From Glaciecola sp964195425 (GTDB taxonomy: Bacteria > Pseudomonadota > Gammaproteobacteria > Enterobacterales > Alteromonadaceae): a DNA stretch of 64,000 nucleotides. Of the stretch, positions 28,284-38,700 are shown piece after piece. Under the pieces are notes generated by a model. It worked only from the letters and a program-made list of their open reading frames with translations, had not been told where the DNA came from and made no database searches. The DNA lies in the NCBI GenBank assembly GCA_964195425.1, contig CAXMOM010000003.1, positions 1 through 64,000 of the forward strand, read 5' to 3'. Numbering within the stretch: the stretch's first letter is position 1; every line of letters starts with the position of its first letter. The translations under genes and the position numbers were made by a program.

Positions 28284-28482
28284 AATTACTCATTGAAAAG
28301 TTGCAAAACAGATTGCTTTATATACGTTTATGTTAGTTCGTTTGATTGAAATGTAGTAGTGTTTGTGACAAAAAATATGAAGATGAACATAGAAATATTG
28401 CATATTCTAGGGTTTATCCCGTTAAGGGCAGGCTATGAAATGCCCTGAGCTTACCGATATACTAGCAAATGCTATTCAGCGT

Positions 28483-29388
28483 TTATGCAAATTCAGGGTT
28501 TTTGTACACACTAAATTGATTAACACCTTGTGTTTTAGCAATAAAAACTGCTTTATCGGCATAACCCGTTAGATTTTTGTAGTTGAGTTTTTCGGTGTCC
28601 TCGTTTTCTTCAGCCACGACTATGCCAATTGATGTTTTAATACTCATTTTATGGTTTTGAATATTACGAGTTTTACTCAGCGATTTTATGATGCGTTTTG
28701 CAAGGGCGACTGCATCGTCTTCTTTTATTTTAGGCAACAGTAAGCCAAATTCATCACCTCCAAGGCGGCCAAAGGTATCGGTATCTCTAATGCAATCGCT
28801 CACAACATTAACGAACATGCGTAAATAGTCATCACCAATGTCGTGTCCGTATTTATCATTAACAGCTTTAAACTTGTCTAAATCGAAATACATAAAAGAA
28901 AGGCTCTCGCCAACGCGCTTTACTCTTGCTATGGCTTGCTTAACACGGTCGGTAAACAAATAGCGGTTAGTTGCACCTGTAAGCGCGTCGTAATGTGCTA
29001 ACTTTTTTAAACGTACGTCTTTACGAAAATCACGTCTTAAGGTGAGCAGCAAGTATTCAAGTATTTGCGGAGTAATTGCGGTAACGGGAAAAGCATCGAT
29101 AGTTAGGTTAGCGTAACCACTTACATCAAAGCTATTAAATGAATCTGATAAAATAAGGATTGGGCAAGGCAAGTCTTTGGCAGAATAATGTTTAGATAAT
29201 TGCCTGCGAAGAGGTAAAAATTGTTCTTGGCTAACTATAATGAAGGCTGAAAAAAATCGAGCGTCTGCTATATCTAGGTCGGCGGCCTTCTCATAACAAA
29301 ACACGGAAGCCACTCTTTCTGATATTTGTAGCGCTGATGTAAGCCACTCACTTTCTTTATTTTTCTCATTTATTAGAAAGACTTTCAT
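28483..29388 (-). CDS. Diguanylate cyclase with receiver-like N-terminus
   Basis: This 301-residue soluble protein has N-terminal 125 residues with a receiver-like alternating fold but no obvious phosphoryl-acceptor context. The C-terminal GGDEF domain has an intact active site (RLGGDEFGLLLP). An inhibitory I-site RDTD lies five residues before the GGDEF motif, so product inhibition is expected. DALTGATNRYLF is the usual start of the domain. It should make c-di-GMP from two GTP. No partner kinase is adjacent. Confidence 0.9.
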   Translation of the reverse strand: MKVFLINEKNKESEWLTSALQISERVASVFCYEKAADLDIADARFFSAFIIVSQEQFLPLRRQLSKHYSAKDLPCPILILSDSFNSFDVSGYANLTIDAFPVTAITPQILEYLLLTLRRDFRKDVRLKKLAHYDALTGATNRYLFTDRVKQAIARVKRVGESLSFMYFDLDKFKAVNDKYGHDIGDDYLRMFVNVVSDCIRDTDTFGRLGGDEFGLLLPKIKEDDAVALAKRIIKSLSKTRNIQNHKMSIKTSIGIVVAEENEDTEKLNYKNLTGYADKAVFIAKTQGVNQFSVYKNPEFA

Positions 29389-29524
29389 TTTTACCCTTGC
29401 TATTCATTTAATACTTTAATTAGCACTTCAACGGCACAAGCACCTATAATACATCATATAAACATACAGCCTGTCAATATTTGTACAGAAATAGCTCGTA
29501 AAATAGGCATTTGTAAGGATTGAA

Positions 29525-30016
29525 ATGAATAATACCCTCACGTTAGTAAAAGTAGACTATAGCAAACAGGCGCATATTGATCATTTGCTTACCATGCTGC
29601 AAATGTATGCAAAAGATCCCATGGGAGGAGGCCAGGTTATTGCTGATGATGTTGTTAAATCGCTGCCCCAGGCATTGGCGTCTAGATCTTTTATGCACTC
29701 TTTCTTAGTTTATAAAGATGAGCAGCCAATTGCGTTTGCAAACTGTATCGAAAGTTTTTCTACATTTTCAGCCAAAGGCGTTATGAATATTCACGATTTT
29801 GCAGTAAGCCCTGAGGCAAGGGGGCAGGACGTGAGTCAGTTTCTGTTGGAAGGTATTCAAAATGTGGCGTTATCAATAGGATGCACTAAATTAACCCTTG
29901 AGGTCTTAGAAGGGAATAAATCGGCTATTCGCGCGTATGAGAAATCAGGATTTACTGCTTATCAATTAGAACCTGAATTAGGCGATGCTATGTTCTGGCA
30001 AAAGTACATCGCTTAA
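29525..30016 (+). CDS. GNAT family N-acetyltransferase
   Basis: This 163-residue GNAT-fold protein has the acceptor-binding strand IHDFAVSPEARGQ and the CoA pyrophosphate loop read as ARGQDVSQFLLEG (the canonical Q/R-x-x-G-x-G/A is degenerate). The late motif LEVLEGNKSAIRAYEKSGF is typical. The substrate is unknown. It looks like the small-molecule acetyltransferases found alone in genomes. Convergent with the Lrp-type gene. An imperfect palindrome, CTAGCTCGAG/CTCGGGCTAG at 30037-30074, lies between them. Confidence 0.85.
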   Translation: MNNTLTLVKVDYSKQAHIDHLLTMLQMYAKDPMGGGQVIADDVVKSLPQALASRSFMHSFLVYKDEQPIAFANCIESFSTFSAKGVMNIHDFAVSPEARGQDVSQFLLEGIQNVALSIGCTKLTLEVLEGNKSAIRAYEKSGFTAYQLEPELGDAMFWQKYIA

Positions 30017-30089
30017 TTCTAGTCAGCGATGTCACACTAGCTCGAGCAACAGTTTACCGCTTAACTCGGGCTAGGATTACATTAGGTAA

Positions 30090-30554
30090 TCACAAAATAT
30101 GATGATCGGGTAACAGAGTCGTCTTTTTTACAACGCCATAGGCAAAACTAGTGTCGATAGAAGCGATAGATCCGATAGAGTGTAAGCTGTGGCGGACAAA
30201 ATTTTCATAGTCATGTAAGTCTTTCACAACCACTTTCAGTAAATAGTCAGCGCGGCCTGTCATTACAAAGCATTCAAGCACATTTTCTTGTTCTTTTATT
30301 TTGGTCTCAAAATGTGCGACTACGTCTTGGGTGTGCTTTTCAAGCTGCACGCGCACAAAGACTGTTACTGGCAAACCAAAGGCTTCGTTGTCCACTTCAA
30401 GTGTGTAAGACCTAATAATACCTTCATGCTCTAATGATCTTACTCTTCTTAAACAAGGCGACGGTGAAAGATTTACTGTGTCCGCAAGTTCTTGATTAGT
30501 CATACGTGCATTTTTTTGTAAGGCACGAATAATATTACGATCTGTTTGATCCAT
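30090..30554 (-). CDS. Lrp/AsnC family transcriptional regulator
   Basis: This 154-residue protein has an N-terminal helix-turn-helix (MDQTDRNIIRALQKNAR, then TNQELADTVNLSPSPCLRR) and a C-terminal RAM/AsnC sensor domain (FVMTGRADYLLKVVV). It binds as octamers and senses amino acids. It is divergent from methionine gamma-lyase with 121 bases between the starts. This matches the mdeR-mdeA arrangement known in Pseudomonas putida, so it probably controls that gene in response to methionine or related amino acids (inference). Confidence 0.9.
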   Translation of the reverse strand: MDQTDRNIIRALQKNARMTNQELADTVNLSPSPCLRRVRSLEHEGIIRSYTLEVDNEAFGLPVTVFVRVQLEKHTQDVVAHFETKIKEQENVLECFVMTGRADYLLKVVVKDLHDYENFVRHSLHSIGSIASIDTSFAYGVVKKTTLLPDHHIL

Positions 30555-30620
30555 AAATTGCTCAATAAGTGTTAATTAGTAGATTATCTGCCAATAAACA
30601 TAGCATTAATAAAACATTAC

Positions 30621-30633
30621 GCAATATAATTGC
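30621..30633. promoter_or_regulatory. Candidate operator palindrome between the Lrp gene and methionine gamma-lyase
   Basis: GCAATATAATTGC is a perfect 5-3-5 palindrome in the middle of the divergent intergenic region. It overlaps a TATAAT that could serve as a -10 element. Lrp-type regulators often bind such AT-centred palindromes. Confidence 0.4.
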
Positions 30634-30684
30634 GGGTAAGTTGGCATATTATAACTATTCTTTAAATAATAAGAAGTGCACCTG

Positions 30685-31977
30685 ATGAAGCAAAATCCTT
30701 CTCAAAATGAAAGCAATACTGGCGGCGTTCAGGATATTAGTAATTTATCGGCCACGCAAAAAGGGCATAAAGATATAGGGTTTGCGACGCAGGCTATTCA
30801 TCATGGCTATTGCGCACAAGACAATCAAGGTGCCTTGAATCCGCCAGTACACTTTACTTCAACATATACCTTTGAGAGTGCACAGCATGGTGCTGACTTA
30901 TTTTCAGGTGAACAATCTGGCCACTTTTATTCGCGTGTTTCCAACCCAACATTAAGTGTGCTGGAAGACAGGCTTGCCTGTTTGGAAAAAGCAGAAGCTG
31001 GTCTAGCCGTTGCTTCTGGTATAGGGGCCATTACGTCTACCTTATGGACATTGCTTGCAGCGGGTGACGAGATTATTGTTGATAAGACTTTGTATGGCTG
31101 CACGTACGCATTTTTACATAAAGGACTTAGCAAGTTTGGTGTTAAAATAACGCATATCGACTTAACGGATATAAACAATCTGAGCGATACAATAACGCCC
31201 AACACAAAAGTTATTTACTATGAAACACCTGCCAATCCAAACATGCGCTTAGTAGATATTCAAGCTGTGTCGGCGGTGGCTAAAGCACATAATATTATAT
31301 CTGTAGTTGATAATACTTATGCCACTCCACTTATTACCCGTCCTATTGAGTTAGGTGCCGATATTGTCGTGCATTCAGCAACTAAATACCTAGGTGGTCA
31401 CGGTGACCTAATTGCAGGGATGATAGCTGGGCGTAAACAAATGATTGACCAAATTAGATTAGAAGGGGTAAAAGATATGACTGGGGCTTGCATGTCACCA
31501 TTTACCGCAATGCTCATTTTAAGAGGTATAAAGACACTTGAATTACGCATGCAGCAGCATTCGCGTTCGGCGCAAACCGTCGCTAATTTTTTACAAGAAT
31601 GTGAGCAAGTGTCTGCTATTTATTATCCAGGATTACCGAGTTTTGACCAACACGCGCTTGCCTCTAAACAAATGCGAATGTTTGGCGGCATGATTGCGTT
31701 TGAATTACATGGTGGTATGGCAGCCGGTAAGCAATTAATGGATGAGTTAAATTTAATTCAGTGCGCCGTGTCTTTAGGTGATGCTGAAAGTTTGATTCAA
31801 CACCCCGCCAGTATGACTCACAGCGCGTATACAAGCGAAGAACGACTGGTCCATGGCATAAGCGATAATCTGGTTAGATTATCGGTGGGATTGGAGTCAG
31901 TAGAAGATATTCTTGATGATTTGCGTCAGGCTTTAACTGCTTTGGTCATTCCTAAGCCCCTCAATAATACCGCTTGA
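30685..31977 (+). CDS. mdeA: Methionine gamma-lyase (PLP enzyme)
   Basis: I choose the ATG at 30685, with AAGAAG eight bases upstream. The GTG at 30676 overlaps that site. The 430-residue product belongs to the Cys/Met-metabolism PLP family. Lys234 in HSATKYLGGHGD is the cofactor Lys. Cys139 in TLYGCTYAF is at the site of the Cys that marks methionine gamma-lyases. GFATQAIHHGY near the start is also typical. It splits methionine to methanethiol, ammonia and 2-oxobutyrate. The N-terminus has about 30 extra residues. It is divergent from an Lrp-type regulator, and a hairpin lies after the gene. Confidence 0.88.
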   Translation: MKQNPSQNESNTGGVQDISNLSATQKGHKDIGFATQAIHHGYCAQDNQGALNPPVHFTSTYTFESAQHGADLFSGEQSGHFYSRVSNPTLSVLEDRLACLEKAEAGLAVASGIGAITSTLWTLLAAGDEIIVDKTLYGCTYAFLHKGLSKFGVKITHIDLTDINNLSDTITPNTKVIYYETPANPNMRLVDIQAVSAVAKAHNIISVVDNTYATPLITRPIELGADIVVHSATKYLGGHGDLIAGMIAGRKQMIDQIRLEGVKDMTGACMSPFTAMLILRGIKTLELRMQQHSRSAQTVANFLQECEQVSAIYYPGLPSFDQHALASKQMRMFGGMIAFELHGGMAAGKQLMDELNLIQCAVSLGDAESLIQHPASMTHSAYTSEERLVHGISDNLVRLSVGLESVEDILDDLRQALTALVIPKPLNNTA

Positions 31978-32010
31978 TTGCGTTTAGTTACTCGAAATTG
32001 GTGTTATAAA

Positions 32011-32040
32011 AAAGGAGCGCCTATTTTAGCTCTCCTTTGT
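32011..32040. terminator. Hairpin between convergent mdeA and acyl-CoA dehydrogenase
   Basis: AAAGGAG (32011-32017) pairs with CTCCTTT (32032-32038) with two further inner pairs around a small bulge. A-rich and T-containing flanks on either side allow use in both directions. Confidence 0.55.
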
Positions 32041-32095
32041 GTGAATATGAACACTGTGTCTACCTATTTATAAGCTAATACAGCGTTTCATAGAA

Positions 32096-33859
32096 TTAGG
32101 CTGAATAATCAAATCCATCCTCCCCAAGTGCCATTAAATCGGAGGCTGAACTTAATATCACGGCTTTATGCGCGTCTTTACGCGGTAAAATACGTTTCAT
32201 ATAAAAAGCACAGGTAGCAGGTTTACCTGTTTTTATTTTAGGGTTTGAAGATTTTTTGGCTGAATCAGCCATTAGTAGCCAAAGTACGCCTAATATTATG
32301 TAACCACTGTAGTGCAGATAATCAGTCGCTGCGCCGGCCGCATCTATGGCTTCGGCGGATAAAAGCTGAGATGATGTTTGATGCCATTCATGCAGCAACA
32401 TTTGCGCCTGTTCTAACTGCTTTTTGTTAGACATACTGTTAATGCGCGCAGATAACATCTCTACTGTGGCGTTTAGCATTAAGCCACCATCACGCGTTAA
32501 TTTACGTCCAATAAGATCAGCTGCTTGAATACCATTGGTGCCTTCATACAATTGTGCGATACGAGTATCACGCACCAGTTGCTCCATGCCCCATTCACGT
32601 ACGTAGCCATGTCCGCCATATACTTGAATCCCAATATTGGTTACTTCGGTGGCAATATCGGTCATAAAACCTTTGCAGATAGGGGTTAAAAAGGACAATA
32701 TTTGTTGAGCTTGGTCTTTGCGATAATCCCGGCAATATTTTTCAACATCCATTTGTTGCGCATAAAGTAACGATAATGCACGTAATCCCTCGCTGAACGC
32801 TTTTTGAGTTAACAGCATTTTTCTTACGTCTGGTTGATGAATAATCGAATCTGCTTTTGCATCAGGTTGCTGTGGGCCTTTCGGACTTCTTGATTGCAGG
32901 CGGTCCTTTGCATAGCTAAGCGCACCTTGGAAAGATGCTTCGCAGGTACCTAAGCCTTGCATCCCTACTTGAAAACGAGCATCGTTCATCATGGTAAACA
33001 TGCATGCAAGGCCATTGTTTGGCTCGCCTACCAACCAGCCTTTGGCGCTGTCGAAATTCATCACACAGGTAGGGCTTGCCTTAAGGCCCATTTTCTTTTC
33101 AATGCTGCCTACACTAACGGTGTTTCGTTCGCCTGGTTCGTGTTGTTCATCTAGCAAAAATTTTGGCACTAAAAATAAGCTAATCCCTTTAACGCCTTTT
33201 GGTGCATTAGGCAGTCTGGCAAGGACTAGGTGCACAATGTTACTGGTCCAATCATGATCGCCACCGGTGATAAATATTTTGTTCCCAGTAATAGAATAAG
33301 TGCCATCTTCGAGTGGTTCAGCTTTGCTGGTAAGCAACGATAAGTCACTTCCTGCTTGTGGTTCGGTCAGGTTCATTGTACCTGTCCATTCCCCGCTAAT
33401 TAGTTTAGCTAGGTACTGCTGTTTTAATTCATCGCTGGCGTGCTTGTCAACGGCTAAGACTGCACTTTCGGTTAGCATAGTGGTGAGTCGCCAGCTTAAA
33501 TTAGCTGAATTAAGCATTTCATGAATAGGCACGGCTGCCGTGTAAGGTAGGTCTTGACCATCGAAATCGGGATTGCCCAACATGGCATTCCAGCCATTCG
33601 CGACGTACTCTTGATATGCTGAGGGGAACCCTCTGGGCGTGCTTACTTTGCCATTTTCAAGTTTGCAGCCTACTTCGTCGCCTTCTCTGTTGAGTGGGGC
33701 GATGACTTCTTCAGCAAATTTAGCGCCTTGCGTCATTACTTCGCCAACTAATTCAGCATCCATACCCTGGGCACCTATCGCTAGGTAATGGCTGTCTAAG
33801 TCTAGCCATTCTTTTAATAAAAACTGAAAATCGGCCATAGGGGCTTGGTATTGATGCAT
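32096..33859 (-). CDS. Acyl-CoA dehydrogenase, long (C-terminal extension) type
   Basis: This 587-residue FAD enzyme has the acyl-CoA dehydrogenase signatures MNLTEPQAGSDLS and ITGNKIFITGGDHD, and IQVYGGHGYVREWGMEQ. The catalytic base Glu is in LYEGTNGIQA. The C-terminal 120 residues are the extra domain of the FadE/DmdC-like class. Such proteins act on medium or long acyl-CoA, and some on methylmercaptopropionyl-CoA (DmdC) in sulfur metabolism. Its position beside methionine gamma-lyase, which releases methanethiol, makes DmdC worth considering, but this class is common in marine gammaproteobacteria and the evidence is weak. Confidence 0.88.
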   Translation of the reverse strand: MHQYQAPMADFQFLLKEWLDLDSHYLAIGAQGMDAELVGEVMTQGAKFAEEVIAPLNREGDEVGCKLENGKVSTPRGFPSAYQEYVANGWNAMLGNPDFDGQDLPYTAAVPIHEMLNSANLSWRLTTMLTESAVLAVDKHASDELKQQYLAKLISGEWTGTMNLTEPQAGSDLSLLTSKAEPLEDGTYSITGNKIFITGGDHDWTSNIVHLVLARLPNAPKGVKGISLFLVPKFLLDEQHEPGERNTVSVGSIEKKMGLKASPTCVMNFDSAKGWLVGEPNNGLACMFTMMNDARFQVGMQGLGTCEASFQGALSYAKDRLQSRSPKGPQQPDAKADSIIHQPDVRKMLLTQKAFSEGLRALSLLYAQQMDVEKYCRDYRKDQAQQILSFLTPICKGFMTDIATEVTNIGIQVYGGHGYVREWGMEQLVRDTRIAQLYEGTNGIQAADLIGRKLTRDGGLMLNATVEMLSARINSMSNKKQLEQAQMLLHEWHQTSSQLLSAEAIDAAGAATDYLHYSGYIILGVLWLLMADSAKKSSNPKIKTGKPATCAFYMKRILPRKDAHKAVILSSASDLMALGEDGFDYSA

Positions 33860-34065
33860 TGTATATTCCTATTCGTAGTAATTGCCGCGCAAGTATGGAC
33901 TTGAGGCCTTGTGTGAATCTGTGTAAATGTGTGAGACACAATAAATTATAAAAACGAGTTTTATAGTTTACCTGAATGAACCTCATCAGACCAGTAGCAT
34001 CGCTCAACACTATGTTATACGTAGACTAACAAAATATAGATGAAACACACGCCGCATGCTAAGAG

Positions 34066-34617
34066 TTAAGGAGAGTTTTGATGGATACCTTGAAGTACAT
34101 AGGCATCGCGAACAATAGTGAAGTGGTCGCGGCGAGCCCAGTTTTGTAACTCTATATCGAAAGGATCGATAAAAGCAATATTCTCGACATCGCTGTCACT
34201 CCAGTCAGGCGCGCTAAACGGTGCCTCGGTACCGTCAAAACCAGCGTTTACATAACACCCAAATAACCATGTGCCGTCGGCTTGAGCGCCTACCACTCCT
34301 TGAACCTCGACGTTTAGGCCAGTTTGCTGCCACATTGCTTGATGCGCTAAACATTGTGCTGATTTAACCAGTGACTCGTCTGTTGACTTTGAATTTGGAA
34401 GGGTAGAGTGCGTGCTTGGCAGGTCATATAAACCTGATGTCAACTGTGTAACCAACAGTCTGTTATTCATTCTAATAACACATGCACCAGCCCCTTGATG
34501 CGTAGATGCAAACTTTGCATTGACTCTACAACTGGGTTCCGCCAACTTTTGTTGGCTGCACGCCATCAAAAATGTGCTTATCAGTAATATAATTGTTATT
34601 TTACATCCATAAACCAT
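34066..34617 (-). CDS. NUDIX-fold-like lipoprotein lacking a recognisable NUDIX box
   Basis: This 183-residue protein has a signal peptide ending in the lipobox LMACS. From about residue 40 the pattern GAGACVIRMNNRLLVTQ, then GLYDLPSTHST, and AQCLAHQAMWQQTGLNV is that of a NUDIX hydrolase. However, the catalytic REUXEE positions are replaced (CLAHQAMWQQTG), so pyrophosphatase activity is unlikely. The later LFGCYVNAGF is the next NUDIX strand. A binding or structural role on the outer membrane seems more likely (inference). Monocistronic and divergent from the RND pump genes. Confidence 0.7.
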   Translation of the reverse strand: MVYGCKITIILLISTFLMACSQQKLAEPSCRVNAKFASTHQGAGACVIRMNNRLLVTQLTSGLYDLPSTHSTLPNSKSTDESLVKSAQCLAHQAMWQQTGLNVEVQGVVGAQADGTWLFGCYVNAGFDGTEAPFSAPDWSDSDVENIAFIDPFDIELQNWARRDHFTIVRDAYVLQGIHQNSP

Positions 34618-34730
34618 TGCTTACGTACTATACTTGCAGGAGGGTCTATGTACTCTAATTCGCATATAGGCGATATACAAGTTATTAATTAATCATCGGC
34701 AGGTAAAAACCTGCTGTATTTGAGAGTATT

Positions 34731-35798
34731 ATGTCAAAAATTGTGAAGTTTTCCCCGTTATTAATAGGTGTTGTTGTTCTTGTTGGTTTTTTGGTTTTTA
34801 TTAGTTTGCCCAAAGAAGAAAAGCAAGGTGGGCGCAGTGGCGGTGGTGAGACACCAGTCATAGTGCAGGCCGCTAGCCAACAAGCTTTTCCTATTGTAGT
34901 AGAGGCGCTTGGCACGACTGTTGCGAATGAGTCAGTTAATATTACTGCTCAGCGTGCGCAAACGGTTACGAAAGTAATGTTTGAAGACGGTGACTTAGTA
35001 ACGCCCAATCAGCCTTTGTTAGAACTAAGTAATAGAGCTGAAAAAGCGCGGTTAAATGAACTCAATATCAATTTGACAGAAGCGCGTCGTCAACTCGAAC
35101 GTATTAAAGGCTTAGCAAAGCAAAGCGCAGCATCTGAACAGTTACTTGACGAACAAGAGTCAAGAGTAAAAGGCTTGTTGGCGCAGCGTGAGGTTGCTAA
35201 AGCAATTTTGCAGGAGCTAATCGTTTCTGCTCCCTTCGGTGGTCGTTTAGGTGTGCGCCAGGTGAGCGTGGGAAGTTTAGTTCGTCCTGGCGATGTTGTT
35301 ACTACACTCGATGACTTGAGTGTAATGAAAGTCGACTTCTCAATTTCTGAAAATCATTTTTCGAGTGTTCAAGATGGACAGCGTGTCGTGTCAACTTCAG
35401 TGGCTTACCCCGGGCAAACCTTTGAAGGAGAAATTACCAATATTGATTCAAGAATTGATCCCCGTACCCGCTCAATTCGTGTTCGTGCACAAATACCAAA
35501 TTCAGAGTTAAAGCTTCGTCCGGGCATGTTACTGCAAATAAATTTAGAGAAACGCGTACTTAGCGCTTTGCTTGTGCCTGAAAGTGCAATAGTCCCTGAA
35601 GGCGACGTACAATTTGTTTTTGTGGTAAATGCCGACAATAAGGCGATAAAGACGAGTGTTCAGATAGGCGAGCGTAAGCCAGGTTGGGTTCAAATTACCT
35701 CTGGCCTTGAAGCAGGCCAAAAAGTGATTGTTGAAGGGACCCTAAGGGTACGAGATGGCTCTACTGTTAAAGTATTAGATATCAGAGGGGATGCTTAA
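34731..35798 (+). CDS. RND efflux periplasmic adaptor (membrane fusion protein)
   Basis: This 355-residue protein has one N-terminal membrane segment (LLIGVVVLVGFLVFISL). The HlyD-like parts follow: a lipoyl half with TKVMFEDGDLVTPNQPL, a coiled-coil hairpin (about 100-145) and the barrel region with VSAPFGGRLGVRQVSVGS. The C-terminal part has ALLVPESAIVPEGD. It joins an RND pump to an outer-membrane channel. The stop overlaps the pump start by one base (TAATG), so the two are translated together. No outer-membrane factor is encoded beside them, so a TolC from elsewhere is probably used. Confidence 0.92.
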   Translation: MSKIVKFSPLLIGVVVLVGFLVFISLPKEEKQGGRSGGGETPVIVQAASQQAFPIVVEALGTTVANESVNITAQRAQTVTKVMFEDGDLVTPNQPLLELSNRAEKARLNELNINLTEARRQLERIKGLAKQSAASEQLLDEQESRVKGLLAQREVAKAILQELIVSAPFGGRLGVRQVSVGSLVRPGDVVTTLDDLSVMKVDFSISENHFSSVQDGQRVVSTSVAYPGQTFEGEITNIDSRIDPRTRSIRVRAQIPNSELKLRPGMLLQINLEKRVLSALLVPESAIVPEGDVQFVFVVNADNKAIKTSVQIGERKPGWVQITSGLEAGQKVIVEGTLRVRDGSTVKVLDIRGDA

Positions 35799-38700
35799 TG
35801 TTACTTTCTGATGTGGCGGTTAAGCGCCCGGTATTTGCGAGCGTTGTAAACTTATTGTTGTTGGTGTTTGGTATTGTGGCCGTAACCTACCTATCGCTGC
35901 GTGAATACCCCGATATAGACCCGCCGATTGTATCGGTTAATACCAGTTATCCGGGCGCTTCAGCCGAGATTGTTGAAACCCGTATTACGCAACTACTTGA
36001 GGAGCGTATAAGTGGCATTGAAGGTATAAAAAATATTTCTTCCTCGAGCCGCAATGGGCGCTCTAGCATTACTATTGAATTTAATCTTAGCCGTGACATA
36101 GATGCGGCTTCAAACGACGTTCGTGAGCGTATTTCAAGAGCGGCTAATAACTTACCTGACCAAGCGTTCCCGCCTGAAGTCGCGAAGACCAATTCAGACG
36201 AAGACGTTATTATGTGGTTTAACCTGCGCAGTACCAATTTAAACACTATGGAGTTGACCGACTATGCTGACCGTTTTGTAATAGATCGCTTATCGGTTGC
36301 TGATGGCGTGGCGCGTGTTGTGCTAGGTGGAGGTCGTACCTATGCAATGAAAGTGTGGCTAGATAGAAACGCAATGGCTGCCCGTGGCATAACCGTAGGC
36401 GACATTGAAAGAGTTATTCGTTCCGAAAATGTAGAATTACCTGCGGGAAGAGTAGAGTCACAAGAGCGTGATTTTGATGTGCGCGTGGCTAGGAGTTTCT
36501 TATCCCCCAACGATTTTGCCGATCTTACAGTGGCTGCTGGCGCCGATGGATTTTTGGTAAAACTTTCAGACGTCGCCATTGTTGAATTAGCCGCTGAAGA
36601 TGACGAAACTGATTTTAGAGGAGATGGCGTAAATATGATTGGTTTAGGGATTGTAAAACAATCTAAAGCCAATACGCTTGAAGTCGCAAAATCGGCGCGC
36701 GACGCGATAAATCGATTAGAAAAAACCTTACCCGACAACATTTTTATTGTTAACAGCTACGACTCATCAGTGTTTATCGCTGAGTCGATAAGCGAGGTAT
36801 ATAACACCTTAGGCATTGCAATGTTTATGGTTGTTGTTGTTATTTATTTGTTTTTAGGAAATATTCGCGCGACCTTAATTCCAGCAATAACGGTACCGGT
36901 TTCTTTAGTGGCTGCCTTTATTGTGATGTTCGCACTAGGTTTTTCTATCAATTTACTAACACTGCTAGCGCTTGTGCTTGCTATAGGCCTAGTAGTAGAC
37001 GACTCAATTGTAGTGCTTGAAAATATTTACCGGCGCATAGAAATGGGCGAAGAACCTATTTTAGCCGCATATAGAGGCGCTCGGGAAGTTGGCTTTGCAG
37101 TTATTGCTACTACATTAGTACTTATTTCTGTTTTTGTACCTTTGGTGTTCTTAGAAGGTAATGTTGGCCGTTTGTTTACCGAATTTGCTATTGCAATAGC
37201 AGCGGCAGTGGCCTTTTCAAGTTTCACAGCATTGACATTATCGCCTATGTTAGCGTCCAAAATACTTAAGAAACGAGAGCGTACATCGGGTTTTGGGGTG
37301 TTCATGGACAAAAGCTTTAAAGGCCTAGAACAAAGATATTACAAGTCTCTTGGGTCAACTATGAAGCAACCGTTTCTTATGCTAATTCTCATTGTTACGA
37401 GTATAGCCGTCATTATTCAATTACAAAGTAAAATTCCCGAGGAGTTTGTGCCACGTGAAGATAGAGGGAACTTCTTTATATTAATGCAGGCGCAAGAGGG
37501 CGCTAGTTACGAGAGTAACTCTCGTAACCTTAAAAAGATTGAAGATTTACTCATGCCCTACAGAGACACTGGCGAAGTTGTCAGAGTACTTATTCGTACT
37601 CCAGGGTTTGGTGGAGGTGCCGGTATTGCTATTGTCGGTATGGGCGACTGGGAAAGTAGAGAGCGCTCTACTTTTGATGTCATGAATGAGATAAGTGGCA
37701 AGTTGTCGCAGCTACCCGATGTGCGCGCTTTCGCTATTATGCGTTCGGCAATTGGCGGAAGAGGCTTAGGCCGACCTGTTCAATTTGTATTGCAGGGTAA
37801 TACTTATGAAGAACTTGTGCAGTGGCGCAATACTGTGATTGAAAAGGCGTCGGAAAATCCTAATTTACTGCGTATAGATTCAGATTATAAAGAAACCTCG
37901 CCGCAGTTGTTGGTGCAAATAGATCGCGATCGTGCAGCCGACTTAGGCGTCTCAATTTCAGAAATTGGGCGCACACTAGAAACTATGTTGGGTCAACGAA
38001 GGGTCTCTACGTTCTTAGACCGAGGTCAAGAATACGATGTTATTTTAGAGGGCAATGAAGCCGACTACCGAAGCCCTAACAGCATAGATAATATATATGT
38101 AAGAAGTGATCGCAGCGGTGAGCTTATTCCACTTGATAACCTGTTGGATATCAAAGAGCAAGCCACCTCAAATACATTAAACAGATATAACAGAATGCGT
38201 GCGGTAACCATAACCGCAAACTTAGCAGATGGTTATACCGTTGGGGAGGCCTTAACGTTCTTAGAAAATATTGTGGCTACTGAACTACCTGCAGAAGTAT
38301 CAATTGACTACAAAGGAGAATCTCAGCTCTATCAAGAATCGGGTTCCTCATTTCTATTCATTTTTGCATTAGCATTAGCAGTCACTTATTTAGTGCTAGC
38401 GGCGCAATTTGAAAGTTGGGTGCATCCCTTGGTTATAATGCTCACAGTGCCATTGGCTTTGGTTGGTGCTTATGTAGGTTTGTACTTAGCTGGATTTTCA
38501 ATCAATATTTACAGTCAAATTGGACTGGTGATGTTGATTGGTTTGGCAGCTAAAAATGGTATTTTGATCGTAGAGTTCGCAAATCAATTGCGTGATGCAG
38601 GGACTGAGTTTGAAGAAGCGGTTAAAAAAGCCTCTATGATGCGCTTACGTCCTATTGTCATGACGGCTTTTACAACTCTATTTAGTGCACTTCCGTTGGT

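Noticed and set aside
30037..30074. Palindrome CTAGCTCGAG/CTCGGGCTAG as a terminator
   Set aside because: The loop is 18 bases, there is a mismatch and no T-run; kept only as a note.
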